The notes beneath the pieces are model-generated. The model did no database searches. It saw only the letters and a list, made by a program, of their open reading frames with translations, and was not told where the DNA came from. A stretch of DNA of 64,000 nucleotides, from positions 106,521,647-106,585,646 of the forward strand of contig NC_133174.1 of the NCBI RefSeq assembly GCF_040802235.1, given 5' to 3'. The first letter of the stretch is position 1. Each line of letters opens with the position of its first letter. The position numbers and the translations under genes were made by a program. Below are positions 34,828-46,739 of the stretch, piece after piece. This DNA is from Manis javanica (Eukaryota > Chordata > Mammalia > Pholidota > Manidae).

Positions 34828-35300
34828 TCAGACTGGCAAACTAGGGCCCACGGGCCAAGTCTGGTACCACCACCTGCACTTACATGACCCTTGTGCTAAG
34901 AATGGTTTTTACACTTTTTGGTTGAAAAAGACCAAAATTCAGGACATTTGTGAAAATGAAACTCATGTGTGAATTTTAAATTTCAGTATCCATAAGTAAG
35001 GTTTTATTGGCAGCCAGCCACACTCATCCTTTTACACAGTATCTATTGCTGCTTTTGTGTTATAGTAACAGCTAAATAGTTGCAGTCCACAGGGCCTGCA
35101 AAGCCTAAAATATTATCAGCTGGTCTTTTTTTAAAATTTTTATTTTATTTTGGTATCATTAATCTACAATTACATGAAGGACATTGTTTTACTAGACTCC
35201 TCCCTCCCCCAAGTCCCCCCCACATCCCGGTTCACAGTCACTGTCCATCAACATAGTAAGATTATCAGCTGGTCTTTAAAAAAAGTTTGCTGACCCCTGG
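34828..35300 (-). mobile_element. hAT-type non-autonomous DNA transposon, with a nested L1
   Basis: The ends cagactggcaaactagggcc and agtttgctgacccctgg are inverted counterparts (CAGGGGTCAGCAAACT). The internal blocks ctattgctgcttttgtgtta and agggcctgcaaagcctaaaa are typical of an abundant eutherian hAT element. Its right part is split by an L1 insertion. Confidence 0.65.
35129..35260 (-). mobile_element. short 5'-truncated L1 3' end with target-site duplication
   Basis: Antisense L1 3' end (T-rich start, ttggtatcattaatctacaa, cactgtccatcaacatagta) within the hAT element. The direct repeat attatcagctggtcttt flanks it at 35112-35128 and 35261-35277. Confidence 0.85.
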
Positions 35301-35304
35301 CCTG

Positions 35305-35515
35305 GAGCAATGGTTCTCAACAAGGGACAATTTTACCCTCCAGGAGACCTTTTTCATCATTACCACTGGGGTGGGGGTGCTTCACAAGGGGGTGCTATGA
35401 CATGTACTGGGTAGGGACACTGCTAAACTGCTAAACTTGCTACAGTGCACAGGACAGCCCTCCACAACAATTACTTGGCCTCAGATGTTAAGTGTTGAGG
35501 TTGAGAAACCCTGTG
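35305..35515 (+). mobile_element. MER20 (hAT-Charlie)
   Basis: aatggttctcaacaagggac, acaatttaccctccagg-like sequence, actgggtagggacactgcta, tgcacaggacagccctccac and gaggttgagaaaccctg follow MER20 from end to end. Confidence 0.8.
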
Positions 35516-35569
35516 TTAAAAGAACCTAAGGTACTTTGTGTAGAAGGAAAACTCCATCCTTAATAACGA

Positions 35570-35740
35570 ATACTGTTTATTGACTGACCAGGTCTTTAAT
35601 ATACATTAGCTCATACAGCCTTCACAATCACCCTGCAAAGGAGTCCCTGATATTCTCCTCTTACAGATAAGTTTTTCACACAATTTGTCCCAGAGCACAC
35701 ATGGCCAGCAAGTCTGTCTCCAGAGCCTGCGCTTTTCCAC
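35570..35740 (-). repeat. MIR SINE
   Basis: catacagccttcacaatcac, ctcctcttacagataag and gccagcaagtctgtctccag give the MIR order in reverse, diverged. Confidence 0.5.
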
Positions 35741-36033
35741 ACTCAGTGCCTGCCGCTGCTCGGGGATGTTAGGAGGTCACAGGTGAGTGTCTCACCCCAC
35801 TGCCCCCCTAATGTGAGAGCTATACAAGCCAGGGTAGTTCCTCTGGTCCTCCAGAGGCCTCCAGGCTTGGGTATGGAGAGGATACAGATCACTCTCTAGT
35901 CTCCAGCATCGGGCCATTCGGGAATGAAGCCAATGAAAGAAAACGTCATGTTAACTGCAACCAAAATTATGAAAACTGACCACGCCCCCTCTTGCTCACT
36001 TTAATGCTCATAGACCCAGACACAAAGTTCTGT

Positions 36034-36366
36034 AGTTGATCCTTGAACACCTCGGGTTAGGCGGGCTGACCCTCCACATAAAGGGTCATATAAATATATA
36101 TAAACTCATGCATAGCTTTTGACTTCTCCAAAACTATTAATAACCTACCGTTGACTGGAAGCCTTACTGATAACATAAGCATTTGATTAACATATTCTGT
36201 AGGTTGTATTATATATTGTATTCTTACAATAAAGTAAGCTAGAGAAACTGTTTTTTCTAATTGCTGCGAATCACCAAATTTTTTTCCGATATATTTATTG
36301 AAAAAAATTCATGTATTAGTGTATCTACACAGTTCAACCCCATGTTGTTCTAGTGTCACCTGTACC
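36034..36366 (+). mobile_element. Tigger2-type DNA transposon, internally deleted
   Basis: The left end gttgatccttgaacacctcg and the right end caaccccatgttgttctagt are inverted relatives. tgtattcttacaataaagta and agctagagaaac is the Tigger2 subterminal region. Confidence 0.75.
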
Positions 36367-36789
36367 TGCTATCTATAGAATGCTTTTTGAGTCATAGAGA
36401 ACAGTCATATTCATGAATTTTCGGGAGGGCACATCACAGGATTAAATGAAAGACAAGTGGTACAGTTTTTTTCCTTCCAGAATTATAACTCACCCAAACC
36501 TTGTTCTGTAGGATCTGACACTCCACTTTCTTCATCTTTTATCCTAGGTGATAATGAGCTCAAGGAATCAGTTAAATCCATGCTAATAAAGGAAAAGTAG
36601 AGATTTCCTGCCCACCCCCAGCCAATGGGAATGTTAGGCCCAGATGGAGGAGGGTAGTGGGGACACAGCAGGCCACCTAGGAAGGCTGCATATGCCAGTC
36701 ACCCACTTGGAAGGCAGCCACCCACTCCTCCTGAGGCAAACTGTGGTGGACCCGCATCATGTACTGATTTCAGATCAGATCACACAGCC

Positions 36790-37363
36790 ATTGAGCATTT
36801 CTTTTGAGTTTTATTGAAAATTGACATGGACATTAGAAAGGTATCAAGCTAAACAGTGCTGGTTTCGGGATGATTTTCCTGGAGAATGAAAGCCCCTGAG
36901 GGGCAGTGACTGGTCACACCTTTGAGCAAAAAGAACAAAGGAAAAGAAAGGAAAAACAAACAGATTCTGGAAAACATGCAAAGAGGCTCTCTCAAGAAAT
37001 ACGGGACAGTGGAAGGTAATGGTCATAGAGATGTCACATAGCATTCTGATCCAAGTTAAACCAATGAATTCAAGGCCGACTTATCAACATCAAAGCTCTC
37101 CCATCAGATCCCAGGTTGGGCAGAAACCTCTCTCAAGACCCCAGCTGGCCTTGGAAGGTTGAACAGAGTAATTTTGATCTCACTAAGTTTAAACCCCATC
37201 CTGTCTCTCCCTTCTCCACCTGAGGCTAGTGGCTCCATTTCCCCCTTGCCAGGGGAAAGTCTGCAGTGTCTATGAATGCTGAAGAAGATACCGAGTGTTA
37301 CTTGCCTTTCTCTCCCATATTCAGAAATGTTTAATAGTGGCTGTAGACAGTCAACCCACTCAA
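36790..37363 (-). other. SEPTIN6: SEPTIN6 terminal exon: last codon, stop and 3'UTR
   Basis: A strong acceptor (long T tract at about 37378-37400 minus, then gattctccag) precedes TTGAGTGG. Joined to the AA left over from the exon ending at 46549, this gives AAT TGA, so the protein ends KKN at 37360, as in the short human SEPT6 isoform. AATAAA at 36815-36810 would end the transcript near 36790. The exon therefore contributes a single residue. The alternative C-terminal exon known from the longer human and mouse isoform was not found by eye. Confidence 0.7.
36810..36815 (-). terminator. SEPTIN6: poly(A) signal of SEPTIN6
   Basis: AATAAA on the minus strand followed by a GT-rich stretch (ggctgtgtgatctgatct), about 550 bases after the stop codon. 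Confidence 0.65.
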
Positions 37364-38091
37364 CTGGAGAATCGGTGTTAAAAAAGAAAAAAAACAGAAA
37401 ACAGAGAACTTGTGAACAGCACTTCCACACCCACACCTGAGGTCTCTTGCCCTGGTCACTTACACTTGGGTGAGTCATCCTGCAGTTGTCTCTCTGAGGT
37501 TGCATTTGGTTCATTCTCCAGCTCTGATGGTTCTTTTCCTGCCTCGTTAGGTTAAAACAAGACACTTCCATTTAAAATACCATGTAAATCAGGAGAGAGC
37601 TTCTTGCCGGACACAGGGACACATGAACACTGTTGAGTGTGTGGTGTGTGCACAGTTTGAGGGAAGAGGGAATTGGTTGGTTTCTAGTTTGAGACAGTGT
37701 GGAACCCTAACTCTTCTAGAATGGCAGTCTTGTCCTTTAGACTTAATGCAGCTTCTGAAGACAAGATTAAAAAAAGCTGGAGAGGGAGAGAGAGAGAAAG
37801 AAAACACGAAATTAGCCAAAGAGAAAGCACAAAGTAAGACAGGGCAAGGGGAGTGGGCAATGTGAGATAGCACAGATTATAGATAAAGAATACAGGATAG
37901 TAATGGGGCCACTGATGGACCATCACCACCAGCAAATCTACTGAGAAGGTTTTAAGAACACCACACACCTGTTTAAAGCTTCTTGTTTTAATTCAAAAGC
38001 ACATATTAACAGCCACACGTGAATACCAAATGATTAAGACAAAAAACAAAATAAAGAACCAAAGTGCTCTGCACTGCAGGCAGGAAAAGCA

Positions 38092-38116
38092 AACTTCTTG
38101 GCTTGAGAAATGAGGG

Positions 38117-38151
<35 letters not shown>

Positions 38152-38169
38152 CTTCTTGGCTTGAGAAAT
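38092..38169. repeat. (GT)n microsatellite between two perfect 20 bp repeats
   Basis: aacttcttggcttgagaaat occurs at 38092-38111 and again at 38150-38169. Between them is (GT)n at 38118-38149; another GT-rich run follows to 38192. A slippage-type duplication. Confidence 0.85.
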
Positions 38170-38534
38170 TAGGTGTGTGTGTATGTGTGTGTTTGGGGGT
38201 GGGGGTTGCGTGTACACACATGGGGATTTTTCAGGAAATCCATTCCATTCCAGTCGGGAAAAATAAAAGTGTAGATCATTTCCAATGACTGGTTTTGTTT
38301 CCCCAGAAGTAAACAGAGTACTTAGGGTATCTTTTAAAAAAATTAGTAACAATTGTACAGTACTAATTAAAAAGCCTTTTCACTGAAGAAGGAAAAACGC
38401 CTTTCTGTCTACAGTGAGAAAAGCTACCCAATAAAATAACTATTTTAATTATTTTAATAGCCCTGATAGACTTTCTAAAGGCCTCATGTTCACTCACAGG
38501 GTAGATTTCTGTTTACCAAACTTCCTTGATTACA

Positions 38535-38650
38535 AGGATCATCTAGGACACCTGTTAAACATTCGGATGCCTGGGCCCCATTCCAGACTTCCAGGAAAAC
38601 TGGCTGGCTAACAGATGCCTGGGGATCCTACTGTCAGCAGAAGCACTAAG
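38535..38650 (+). repeat. MER5A-like fragment (degenerate)
   Basis: tcatctaggacacctgttaa, tgcctgggccccattccaga resembles the central MER5A region. Confidence 0.4.
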
Positions 38651-38809
38651 TTCAGAGCTGGTCTGAAGTCTTCTGCTTTGCCAGCCCCCTACCCAACTCC
38701 CCTTGGCTATTCTTCTATGGGGAAAAAGACTCAAGGGCCTTGTAATACTAACTATTTGTTTTCTCTGAACATCAACAGACCTTGTCTCCAAGAACATACA
38801 GGAACAGAT

Positions 38810-38965
38810 TGAATCCATTTGTGAAATGGATCGGTAGTCAGGAGCCACTGAATTTAGCCTGGCTTCTGCCATGAAATAGCACTGGGACCTCCGGTAAGTC
38901 CCTTCCCTTCTCTGGGCCTCAATTTCCTCTTATGAAAAAAGTGGGTCACATCTGTCTTAAAGACC
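38810..38965 (+). repeat. MIR SINE
   Basis: tagcctggcttctgccatga, ggtaagtcccttcccttctc and tgggcctcaatttcctctta follow the MIR order. Confidence 0.7.
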
Positions 38966-41644
38966 CAAAGTTCTCCCTTGGTAAAAAAAATTCTGTCTAG
39001 TCTCTGAGATCTCTCAAAGGTTGAGTGGCTCTAAAATTTTGAGGTTTTCAGGGCTTCTCCGGCCTCAAGTAGTTAATCTGTAAACAAATGCAAATGAGGG
39101 GGGCCTATTTGTAATGCAAATAATTACCCAGGGGATGGAGACGGGTTGGTTGTTTAAATTTGGGGTTCTTGGGAAGTAGCTGTGAAACTAGACTTGGTAA
39201 CATCAAAGCTGCAAGCAGGATGCCTTTCCCAAGGAGACCTGACAGCCCAACTTAGCATCTGAGCTACTTGGCCGAATATTCACGTTCCTGTCTGTTCTGT
39301 TTTGTTTTGAACCTCAAAGCATAGAGGCTCCCAACATGCTCTACAATGACACTTGGATTTTCTCAAGAAAACTAGCTTATGCTTTGACAGCATCATCTTC
39401 ATAGTTGCCTCTGGTCACTAACCAGTCAGTGACTCACCAAACACACCTCAGAACTGCACCCCTTGCTCTGCCAACAAGAAAAGATAGTGTGTAAATGTTT
39501 GCTTTTCCTTTTTTCTACTTTTCCCTTATGATTATCTACTGTTGAAGAGAGAAACCCTCCCCATTCTCAACATTGCAAAAAGGCCTGAAAATTTGGCAGA
39601 GCCTTGTTTGACTGTGTGTTTTGGGGAAAAAAAGTGGTTAAAAAAAAAAACCAACCTCAAAATAATTTAAAGAAAGAAGGTCAGGATCAGTGCCACTGGG
39701 GCTGGGAGGCGGAACTCAAAAGAAGAGGTGGGGTGTGAAGTGCAAGTACACAGCAAGGGTAAGGGTCCTGGCTGCCTGGCACCCCAAAGGAAAGCTGTCA
39801 GTTAAAATAGGAACCTTGGCTGAAAAGGCTAAGTGGAGTCCAGTCCAGCTGTAGCAGGGAATACTATTCAGTACACAGCCATGAATTACTGCAAAGGAAG
39901 GGTAGAGAAACGGCGTGTTAGCCACAGATCATTGCCAGCTCACCTCCAGCTCTCCCTGTCTCACTGTGCCTGGTGGCCCTGACGGACAATGCAGGACTCT
40001 CTCCTTCAAAGGGGTTCCCAAAGCCACTATTGGATAGGCCTTGGTATAAAAATTAGTCCTGGAATGTTTTTAAAAAATCTAATTCTTAGACTGGAGAGAA
40101 AGGGGCTTTCCAAGATCCAACACCTCTTTCTCCTCTCCAGCTGATTGTCTCACTTCTTCTTACTGGGGGACACGTGAAAAATATAGATTAAAACTCATCA
40201 TCACATTCACCAAATAAACAAACTGGAAGACTCATTAGAGCAAAACTGAAAACACTGCTGCTGTGACTGCCCAGTGTGGCTGTTCATGGCCCTGGATGAT
40301 CATGTGTGCTACCGGATGGTCACACATGCCCCCTTACTGGGATGGTATGGAGTCCTGAAGGGAATTACAGAGGTACTGAGACTTCTCAGAAGAATTCCTT
40401 AAGTCTATCACTCAAGACACTAGGCTGATAATAACATTCAGGTTTATTCTCCCTTCCGCATCCATGGGGTACCTATATTATAGAGAGGGGAAATTTATGC
40501 TCTTCTCTTCAGCAGTCGTGTTTTCTGGGAAGGGTTTGTTGTAAATAAATTCATTCTGCATTTTTAACACAGCTCGAGTGCAGTTACTTGGAGCAAATCA
40601 AAACTGTTAAGGGCTGGACTGAGAGGCAAGAGGGAAAAGGCTCCAAACGGCTTCCTTTGGAGCCTGCTGAGAAGGGGCTTAGGCTCCTGTTGGTGGGTGA
40701 GGGCTAGTCAGGGAAGCCCAGTGACTGGGGACTAATGGGGAAAGCCATGCTGACTGGTGCTTACCCAGCCATTGTAGACGTGAATACGTCAGGGAACCAA
40801 GCAGCAATCAGGGTTCAAACAGGGAAGCTGCTGGTGGAGTGTAGAAGATTGACCTCCTGAGCATGTTACAGTCTGGCAAAGATAGGTGGCAGGCTGGGGG
40901 CCCTGGGATGCATGGTGCATCTCCAAGCCACACGACTGCTGGCTTCTTGACCAGAGGCCAGGCACCGTCCTCGGACTCTCAGGCTTCTATAAACCTTGTC
41001 AGGGAGAGAGGGGAGGGCACAGGTTGTGTGCCCCCAGACGTGTTAAGGGTGAATTAGAGAAAGGGAGGCCCAGCTCCGTTGCGCAGGAAAAGGGTGTCTA
41101 CAGGAAGCCTAAACTGAAAATGAAAAGAGAAGTTGGATTAATGAATGGATGGATTAATGCACAAAACAAAAGGTTAGAAGAAAATTGTTTGTCATGATGA
41201 CTAACGGATAAATTAGAATATAGCCTTGTTAGGTGGTCTTGAGGTCCTGGGAACATGCTTTCTCTCTCATGCAACCACACACACCTCTGAGTGGCAGCAG
41301 TAGTGCAGTGGCATTTAGCTAGTAAGATAATTATCAACACAGTACTTTTTCTCTCTTTAATTACTAGATACTGACTAACACCCCCACCCAGACACACTGT
41401 ATAGGAATAACTCCAGTAAATCTCCCGGTGGTCTCAGGCTGGTGGATAGAGAGCCAAGCTCTCAGCCACTGATCACCTCGGTCCCATAGGGAAAGCAGAG
41501 GAGATTGGGGTTTCTCCTCAGGCAGCCTTTGGAACAGTCCCACTCAGCTAACTGGTATCCCGGGATCTGTTAGAGAAGTGTCTGCAATTGGTGCTAGGCT
41601 CTGAGCTAGGGTCAAGACCAGTTACCTAAAAACCTGAACTATGG

Positions 41645-41810
41645 AAATCTGTCACTAGGCTTGTGTTCACACAGCACTTTGACCCTTCTCCCACTTAAAC
41701 TTCATCCCTGTGACATTAACAGGGCAAGCAGTATCAGTCCTCGTGGTCACAAATATCAGGGCCAGCATCAGAGCCTGAGTCCCTTGACTATTGGATCAGA
41801 ACTTTTTCCA
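41645..41810 (-). repeat. MIR-like fragment
   Basis: Diverged reverse MIR order (cacagcactttgacccttct, catccctgtgacattaacag). Confidence 0.35.
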
Positions 41811-42039
41811 TCATAGCACAGTGTCCCTGAAAGCTCCCTGCCTGTGGATCAAAGTCCCCATTTATTACCGAAGAACACACTTATCTCATTAAATAAGCCC
41901 ACTAGATATTTGGGAAAGATAGTTAAAAGCATATGCATATGGGAGTATGTTTGTACAGTCACCTTCTCAGAGTGAATAACATCCCTGCACCAACACACAC
42001 AATCAATCATACAAACAGCCATTTATACCAGGAATTAGG

Positions 42040-42225
42040 ACTTCTGTGCCCTTGTTTCTGTTCTGCCACTCACTGTGATTCTTGGTCTCTTAAATTCCCT
42101 GTTCCCCCATTTACTCATCCTGTAAACAGAAGATTATTCCTTCCTCCTCTACCTCAAAGGACTGGTTTAAGGTGAAATGAAATATCCTATGGGAAAACAC
42201 TTTGAAAAGTATTAAAATGTTATAC
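42040..42225 (+). repeat. MIR SINE
   Basis: tctgccactcactgtgattc, ccatttactcatcctgtaaa and aggactggtttaaggtgaaa follow the MIR order. Confidence 0.6.
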
Positions 42226-43419
42226 GAATGCTCACCTATTTTATTCTTCGTCTACTTCCTAGGGGAAGAAAGGACCAAACGGCGCTGCAATGGTCTATGC
42301 TCTGGGCTTCATGGGAAGACTGATATGTTTTGCTATGTGTCTACTGTCCACATGCTGCACATCCCCTGCAAAGGCCAAGGGGCCAGTAACCACTGAGATA
42401 CAGTATGGGCAACTGTGGATGGACCACAGAGGAATTTCTCTTCTGAGCGCAGACAGCTGTCAGTAGTGCCTCAAGCAATTTCAAACCCAGTGAGGAACAG
42501 TAGGTCTCATTCTGTCTGCACTCCAGTTAATGAGGGGTGGCCTTTGTGATCTACCATTGGAATGAGGGCTTTGGGGAGGGGACAGGCTGCCTCTGTTGCT
42601 CTCAGATCCCTGAGAGCCAAGTGTTTGGATGGGAACTGCTTTTGTGGTCTGCTGGGGAGAAGCCTGCCAGCAAAAGCCAACCTACTTGGGGTTGATGTTG
42701 GCTGTTCCTGCTGTTTGCCAATTACATCTCACTTGTAAAGTATGCCTTAATTATAGTTTTGCCTGAATTCATTTTAGTAATGGCCACTAACAATGATTTA
42801 CTCAAGGAAACCTGAACCAAATTGTGTCAAACCACGTGCACCAAAACCCCGAATCAACAGAAATCTAACGTACCAGATATACCTTTCCTGCTCTCCTCAT
42901 TGAAAATGGGGGGATAGAGAAAATACACATGAACTGAGGTCCTACAGGTGTCAGACATTTTGCTAAGTAAGCACTGGGACAATGACAGTATGGACATGCT
43001 AGGAATTTATAGTTTTCCTAAATGGAAAGCAGCTGTTTAATTCCAGTCAATTACCAGGGGCTCCAAGACTTGCCTTGAAGCCAGACAATAAATCATTTCA
43101 TTGTTCTTTTACTGTTGTTTCCTTTGGCCCAGTTTCATGGTTTTTATGTTTCAGAAGGCTCTATGGACTTCCTCTTCAGATTTGCTTGAAAGTAGGATGT
43201 TTTGCCAGCTGCCCAAAGTCCCCAGTGCAATAGCTGCAGCAATCGGTTTGGTGACTAACAGCAGGCTCTCCGTTTAAATCATAAACTACACTGGTAAGCG
43301 GGGAGAAGTCCTCTCAATATTTAATATTTTATGATCCAAATACACCAAATGTAGAATGCATTTATGAGACAACTGGGGTAGTCTGAACACAGACTAGAAA
43401 TTTTGTGTTAACAAATCGT

Positions 43420-43660
43420 TAATTTTGTAGGTGTGATAATGGTGGCACTGTAGTTATGGCTTTTTTAAAAAAATTTATCTCTTAGAGATACATGCTAAAG
43501 TATTTACAGATGAAATGATATGGGTTTTGCTTTACAATAATCCAGCAGGTTTGGGGTAACATAACAGATGAAACAGCATTGGCCATAATGTTCACAGTTG
43601 TTTGGGGGCCGGGTTGTGGGTACATGGGGCTGCAGTGTACTACCTCTTGCTTCTTTGTTT
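43420..43660 (+). repeat. ancient interspersed repeat, third copy
   Basis: taggtgtgataatggtggca, ctgtagttatggc and aagtatttacagatgaaatg match the 24.2 kb copy. Family not named with confidence. Confidence 0.4.
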
Positions 43661-46548
43661 CTTGTTGGAAGTTTCTATGGTAAAGTTAAAAAAAACAGTA
43701 ATAGGCCTAATTATGTTAAACATATTATGTTCCTCCCCACCTACTACCTGCTTACCTACTTATCAAAGGTATTCATAAAGATGGTACTTGTAGAATTAAA
43801 GGTAAAGTGTTCTCTGGAAGATCTGAAATCTCTTCATTTTCTTCCACTTTCATTTTGGGTTTGTGGGGGGAACACAGACAAAGGAAATTTGAGAACTTGA
43901 GCCCCTCAGCTAAGAAACAGCCACCAGAGGGAAACAGAGAAGCAAGTTTCTACTGACTTGGAACATTTCCAAACTTGGGGGTCAGGGCTGACTGTGACAT
44001 TGCAAAACAGACTTGTGAACCCAATGATTTCCCTCATCACTACACTTCAGTAATTTTACATACTGATTAAGGGGTTTTAAGAAAAAAATGGCCAAAATTG
44101 AAACCTCACATATCTATCACAGGATCCACCTATGCTACCTAGCTGTTCTAGCAGCAAGTCAGAAAACACTTACTTTTAATCACACAGGCACACATTCCAC
44201 ATGTATACTTGAAACCAGAGCGGACTACTTCTTAATATTGTAAGTCACAAAAGGAAGCCAGCTAGAACAATGAAGCAGCTTCTTTTATGTTTAGATATGT
44301 GTGTTCAGGTGGGGTGGGATTTGGGGAAAGATGTTCTAGAAGCCACTGTCAGTTTTATTTAGAGTTAATAAAGCTTACCAGGACCCTGGGTCTCATGCAG
44401 CATGCAGCAAACAGCAGAGTTAACTGTAAAATATTAAGAGCTGATGAAGATGGAGGGCACTTGAGGAGAAATAAAATATTATGACTTGACACAAACAATG
44501 AAGAGTTAGAGGTCAAAAGAGATTAGGTGGAGTGGGGAGGGTAAGAGGTGGGTAGGCTGGTAGTGACCCCTGAAACAATCTCTTTAAGGGAAGCCAGTGG
44601 AAATTCTGAATCAGTGACTCTATTAGATCCAACCACTACTTCTCAAGAAGAAAGGCTGATGCCTCCACTTGTACCACCATCATCACACTATGGGAACAAA
44701 GTGGCACAGATCTTATGACAGGTTTTCCAGAAGTTAGCCAACTGTTGGTGGAATTACATAAGAAGCCCAGGCCTAGAGCCACTTATATATATGTGGGAGT
44801 ATGGAAAAGGACAGTCTATTTTGTCAGGCCCTTACTGCTAATAGGGGTGCCACACACCAGCAAGGTTTTCACCCATCTCAGAATTCGAAAATGATGCTGT
44901 CACCAACCCCAAATATGCCTGGAGACTGGAGAGACATGTCTCCTTGTATAGGGTCTTCTGCCTGGGTTAGGGATGGGGGACAGTTAACTGAAAGCAACTA
45001 GGAGAAAGCCTGGTCTGGGAGAAACTCTCACTGAACACCTGAATAAGGAATATTTATAGGTTTGTGTCACTGAGGTTCAAACAAAAACGCATCTCCTAAT
45101 TCTGTCAAGCAGACTGTGAAACTACCCCAGGGATTAAGTTAACAAACACCACAGGACTATGAAGGCAGCAGTTAGAGCTTGAAGACAAATTTAGACTTTT
45201 CTGATCTTAAAGATCCATTCCTGCTGGTGCAACTAAACATGCCATGACAGATCAGTTAATATATAGTGTGTTCAAAGACGCTTTTTTCTAGCTACTTGAA
45301 TTTTATCTACTGGGTAATACCCCCAAAAGTTAATTAGTCAGTGAATTTGATCTACAGTGGACTAATTGATGAAAATGTTCAAATTATACTTTTGAACAAA
45401 GAATAATCGGATAGCAAGACTGAGTGCCTTCACATATAAAATAGTCACATATAAGATAGTGCCTGTGATAAGGCAGGCACAGGGGAAACGTTTCCTTCTT
45501 CTGGAAAATATCCAATAGTTAAGTCAGGAACAACTGGCTAAGATCACAAGGCAAGGACCATGGACATCTTTCAGATCCTCAGGCCCCTTTTGTAAGGACA
45601 TCACCTAACATTCCATCTGAGGACTCCTTCAGGCACACCGCACAATAACTAGACCTCAAGCACCCACTGGATGTTTCCTTGGTGTTGTTTGGGTCCCACT
45701 GGAAAAGCTTTTCTCTTCTCTGGCTCTGAGATGAGGCACGGGTAACTTCAGCAAGCAAAGCCTGCCTGTGGTTACTGACCTATATGGTCACCAGTAGCCC
45801 AGCTATCCTGCCTTACCAAATTTCAGGGAAAACAGATGAATTATAAAATCATTCCCTGGGTTGAGGATGGGGCACACGGAGAATACTAGCACCTGAGGGC
45901 TCGCCACCAAGTTCTCTGTACCTCAGGCCAGTAACAACCAGGCAGCCCAGACAGAGGGATGGCAAAGGGTGGGACACCCGGACTATGCTGCTTAACCACT
46001 GTTGGCTACGGCTACTGAGAACTGAGGCAGGGTGAGGGATGGCCTACAGGCATGGAGAGGCGAAAGCCTCAGATACCAGATGAGCACCTACACCTGCCAG
46101 CCAGCTAGGCACCAACCTCTGGCGGGGCAGGACAGAGGGTGCCCAGAGGCTTTTGCTAAGGCTCTTTCTCCCCAACTCTCCACCTGCCCTTTTGTCCATT
46201 CTTCTCTCCCTCAGTCCTCTGCAGCCCTTGTTTCCTCCCTCTTCCTACCCTCTCACATCCCTTGTGCTTCTCCTTTCCTTTCCTTCCCTCTCCTCCTTCC
46301 TAGAGTTTCAGGGCTTTCCTAAGAGATCTGAACAGAGGGGCTGGGCCTCTGTGAACACACTCTTCCTCTACTCTCAGTTCCCCAAACTCAGAATCTGAGG
46401 GTTCCATGCGGACACTGGGAACAGTCAGTGGTATGCAAATGAGTCTATTAGCCCACAGCTCACCTCTGGTCACTGGCCCTCAGCTGCCTCAGTCTCCGGG
46501 CCCTGCAGGGAGAAAGAAGCCATGACCCCAGAGAAGCCTACCACTTAC

Positions 46549-46739
46549 TTTTTCTTCTCTTTGTCTCTTTTCAGAGTCTGTGAGCTTCCAGCCTGGGAGC
46601 CCTGGGACTGGAGCAGCTCAGCCGCAGTCTTTCTCTGTTTGAAAGCATTCATTTCATCCTCTAGGGATTTCTTTTTATCCTCCAGCTTCTTTTTCTCGTC
46701 CTGGTGTAGTTTCTTCAGTCGGTCAAACTTCTCATGTAG
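46549..46739 (-). CDS. SEPTIN6: SEPTIN6 coding exon: distal coiled coil
   Basis: The exon (191 nt; acceptor cgccag, donor GTAAGT) encodes [18 protein letters not shown] through TLKRDKEKK, the distal C-terminal coiled coil and basic tail of septin-6. In hetero-oligomers of the SEPT2-SEPT6-SEPT7 type the coiled coils pair SEPT6 with its partner and steer filament bundling. [20 protein letters not shown] separates it from SEPT11 and SEPT8, whose tails differ. It carries GSS where I recall GGS in human. Phase is 0 on entry and 2 at the donor. Confidence 0.93.

Larger units (their letters stand above)
37364..46548 (-). other. SEPTIN6: last SEPTIN6 intron (about 9.2 kb)
   Basis: GT-AG intron (donor GTAAGT at 46548; acceptor CAG ending at 37364). 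It contains MIR, a MER5A-like fragment, a (GT)n and an unassigned old repeat. Stretches such as 39.0-41.6 kb, 42.3-43.4 kb and 43.9-46.5 kb hold no recognised gene or clear repeat. Confidence 0.65.

Noticed and set aside
37104-37571. A 155-residue minus-strand frame
   Set aside because: It reads through a phenylalanine run that is the polypyrimidine tract of the SEPTIN6 terminal acceptor, so it is not a protein gene; only a small part is kept as a possible exon.
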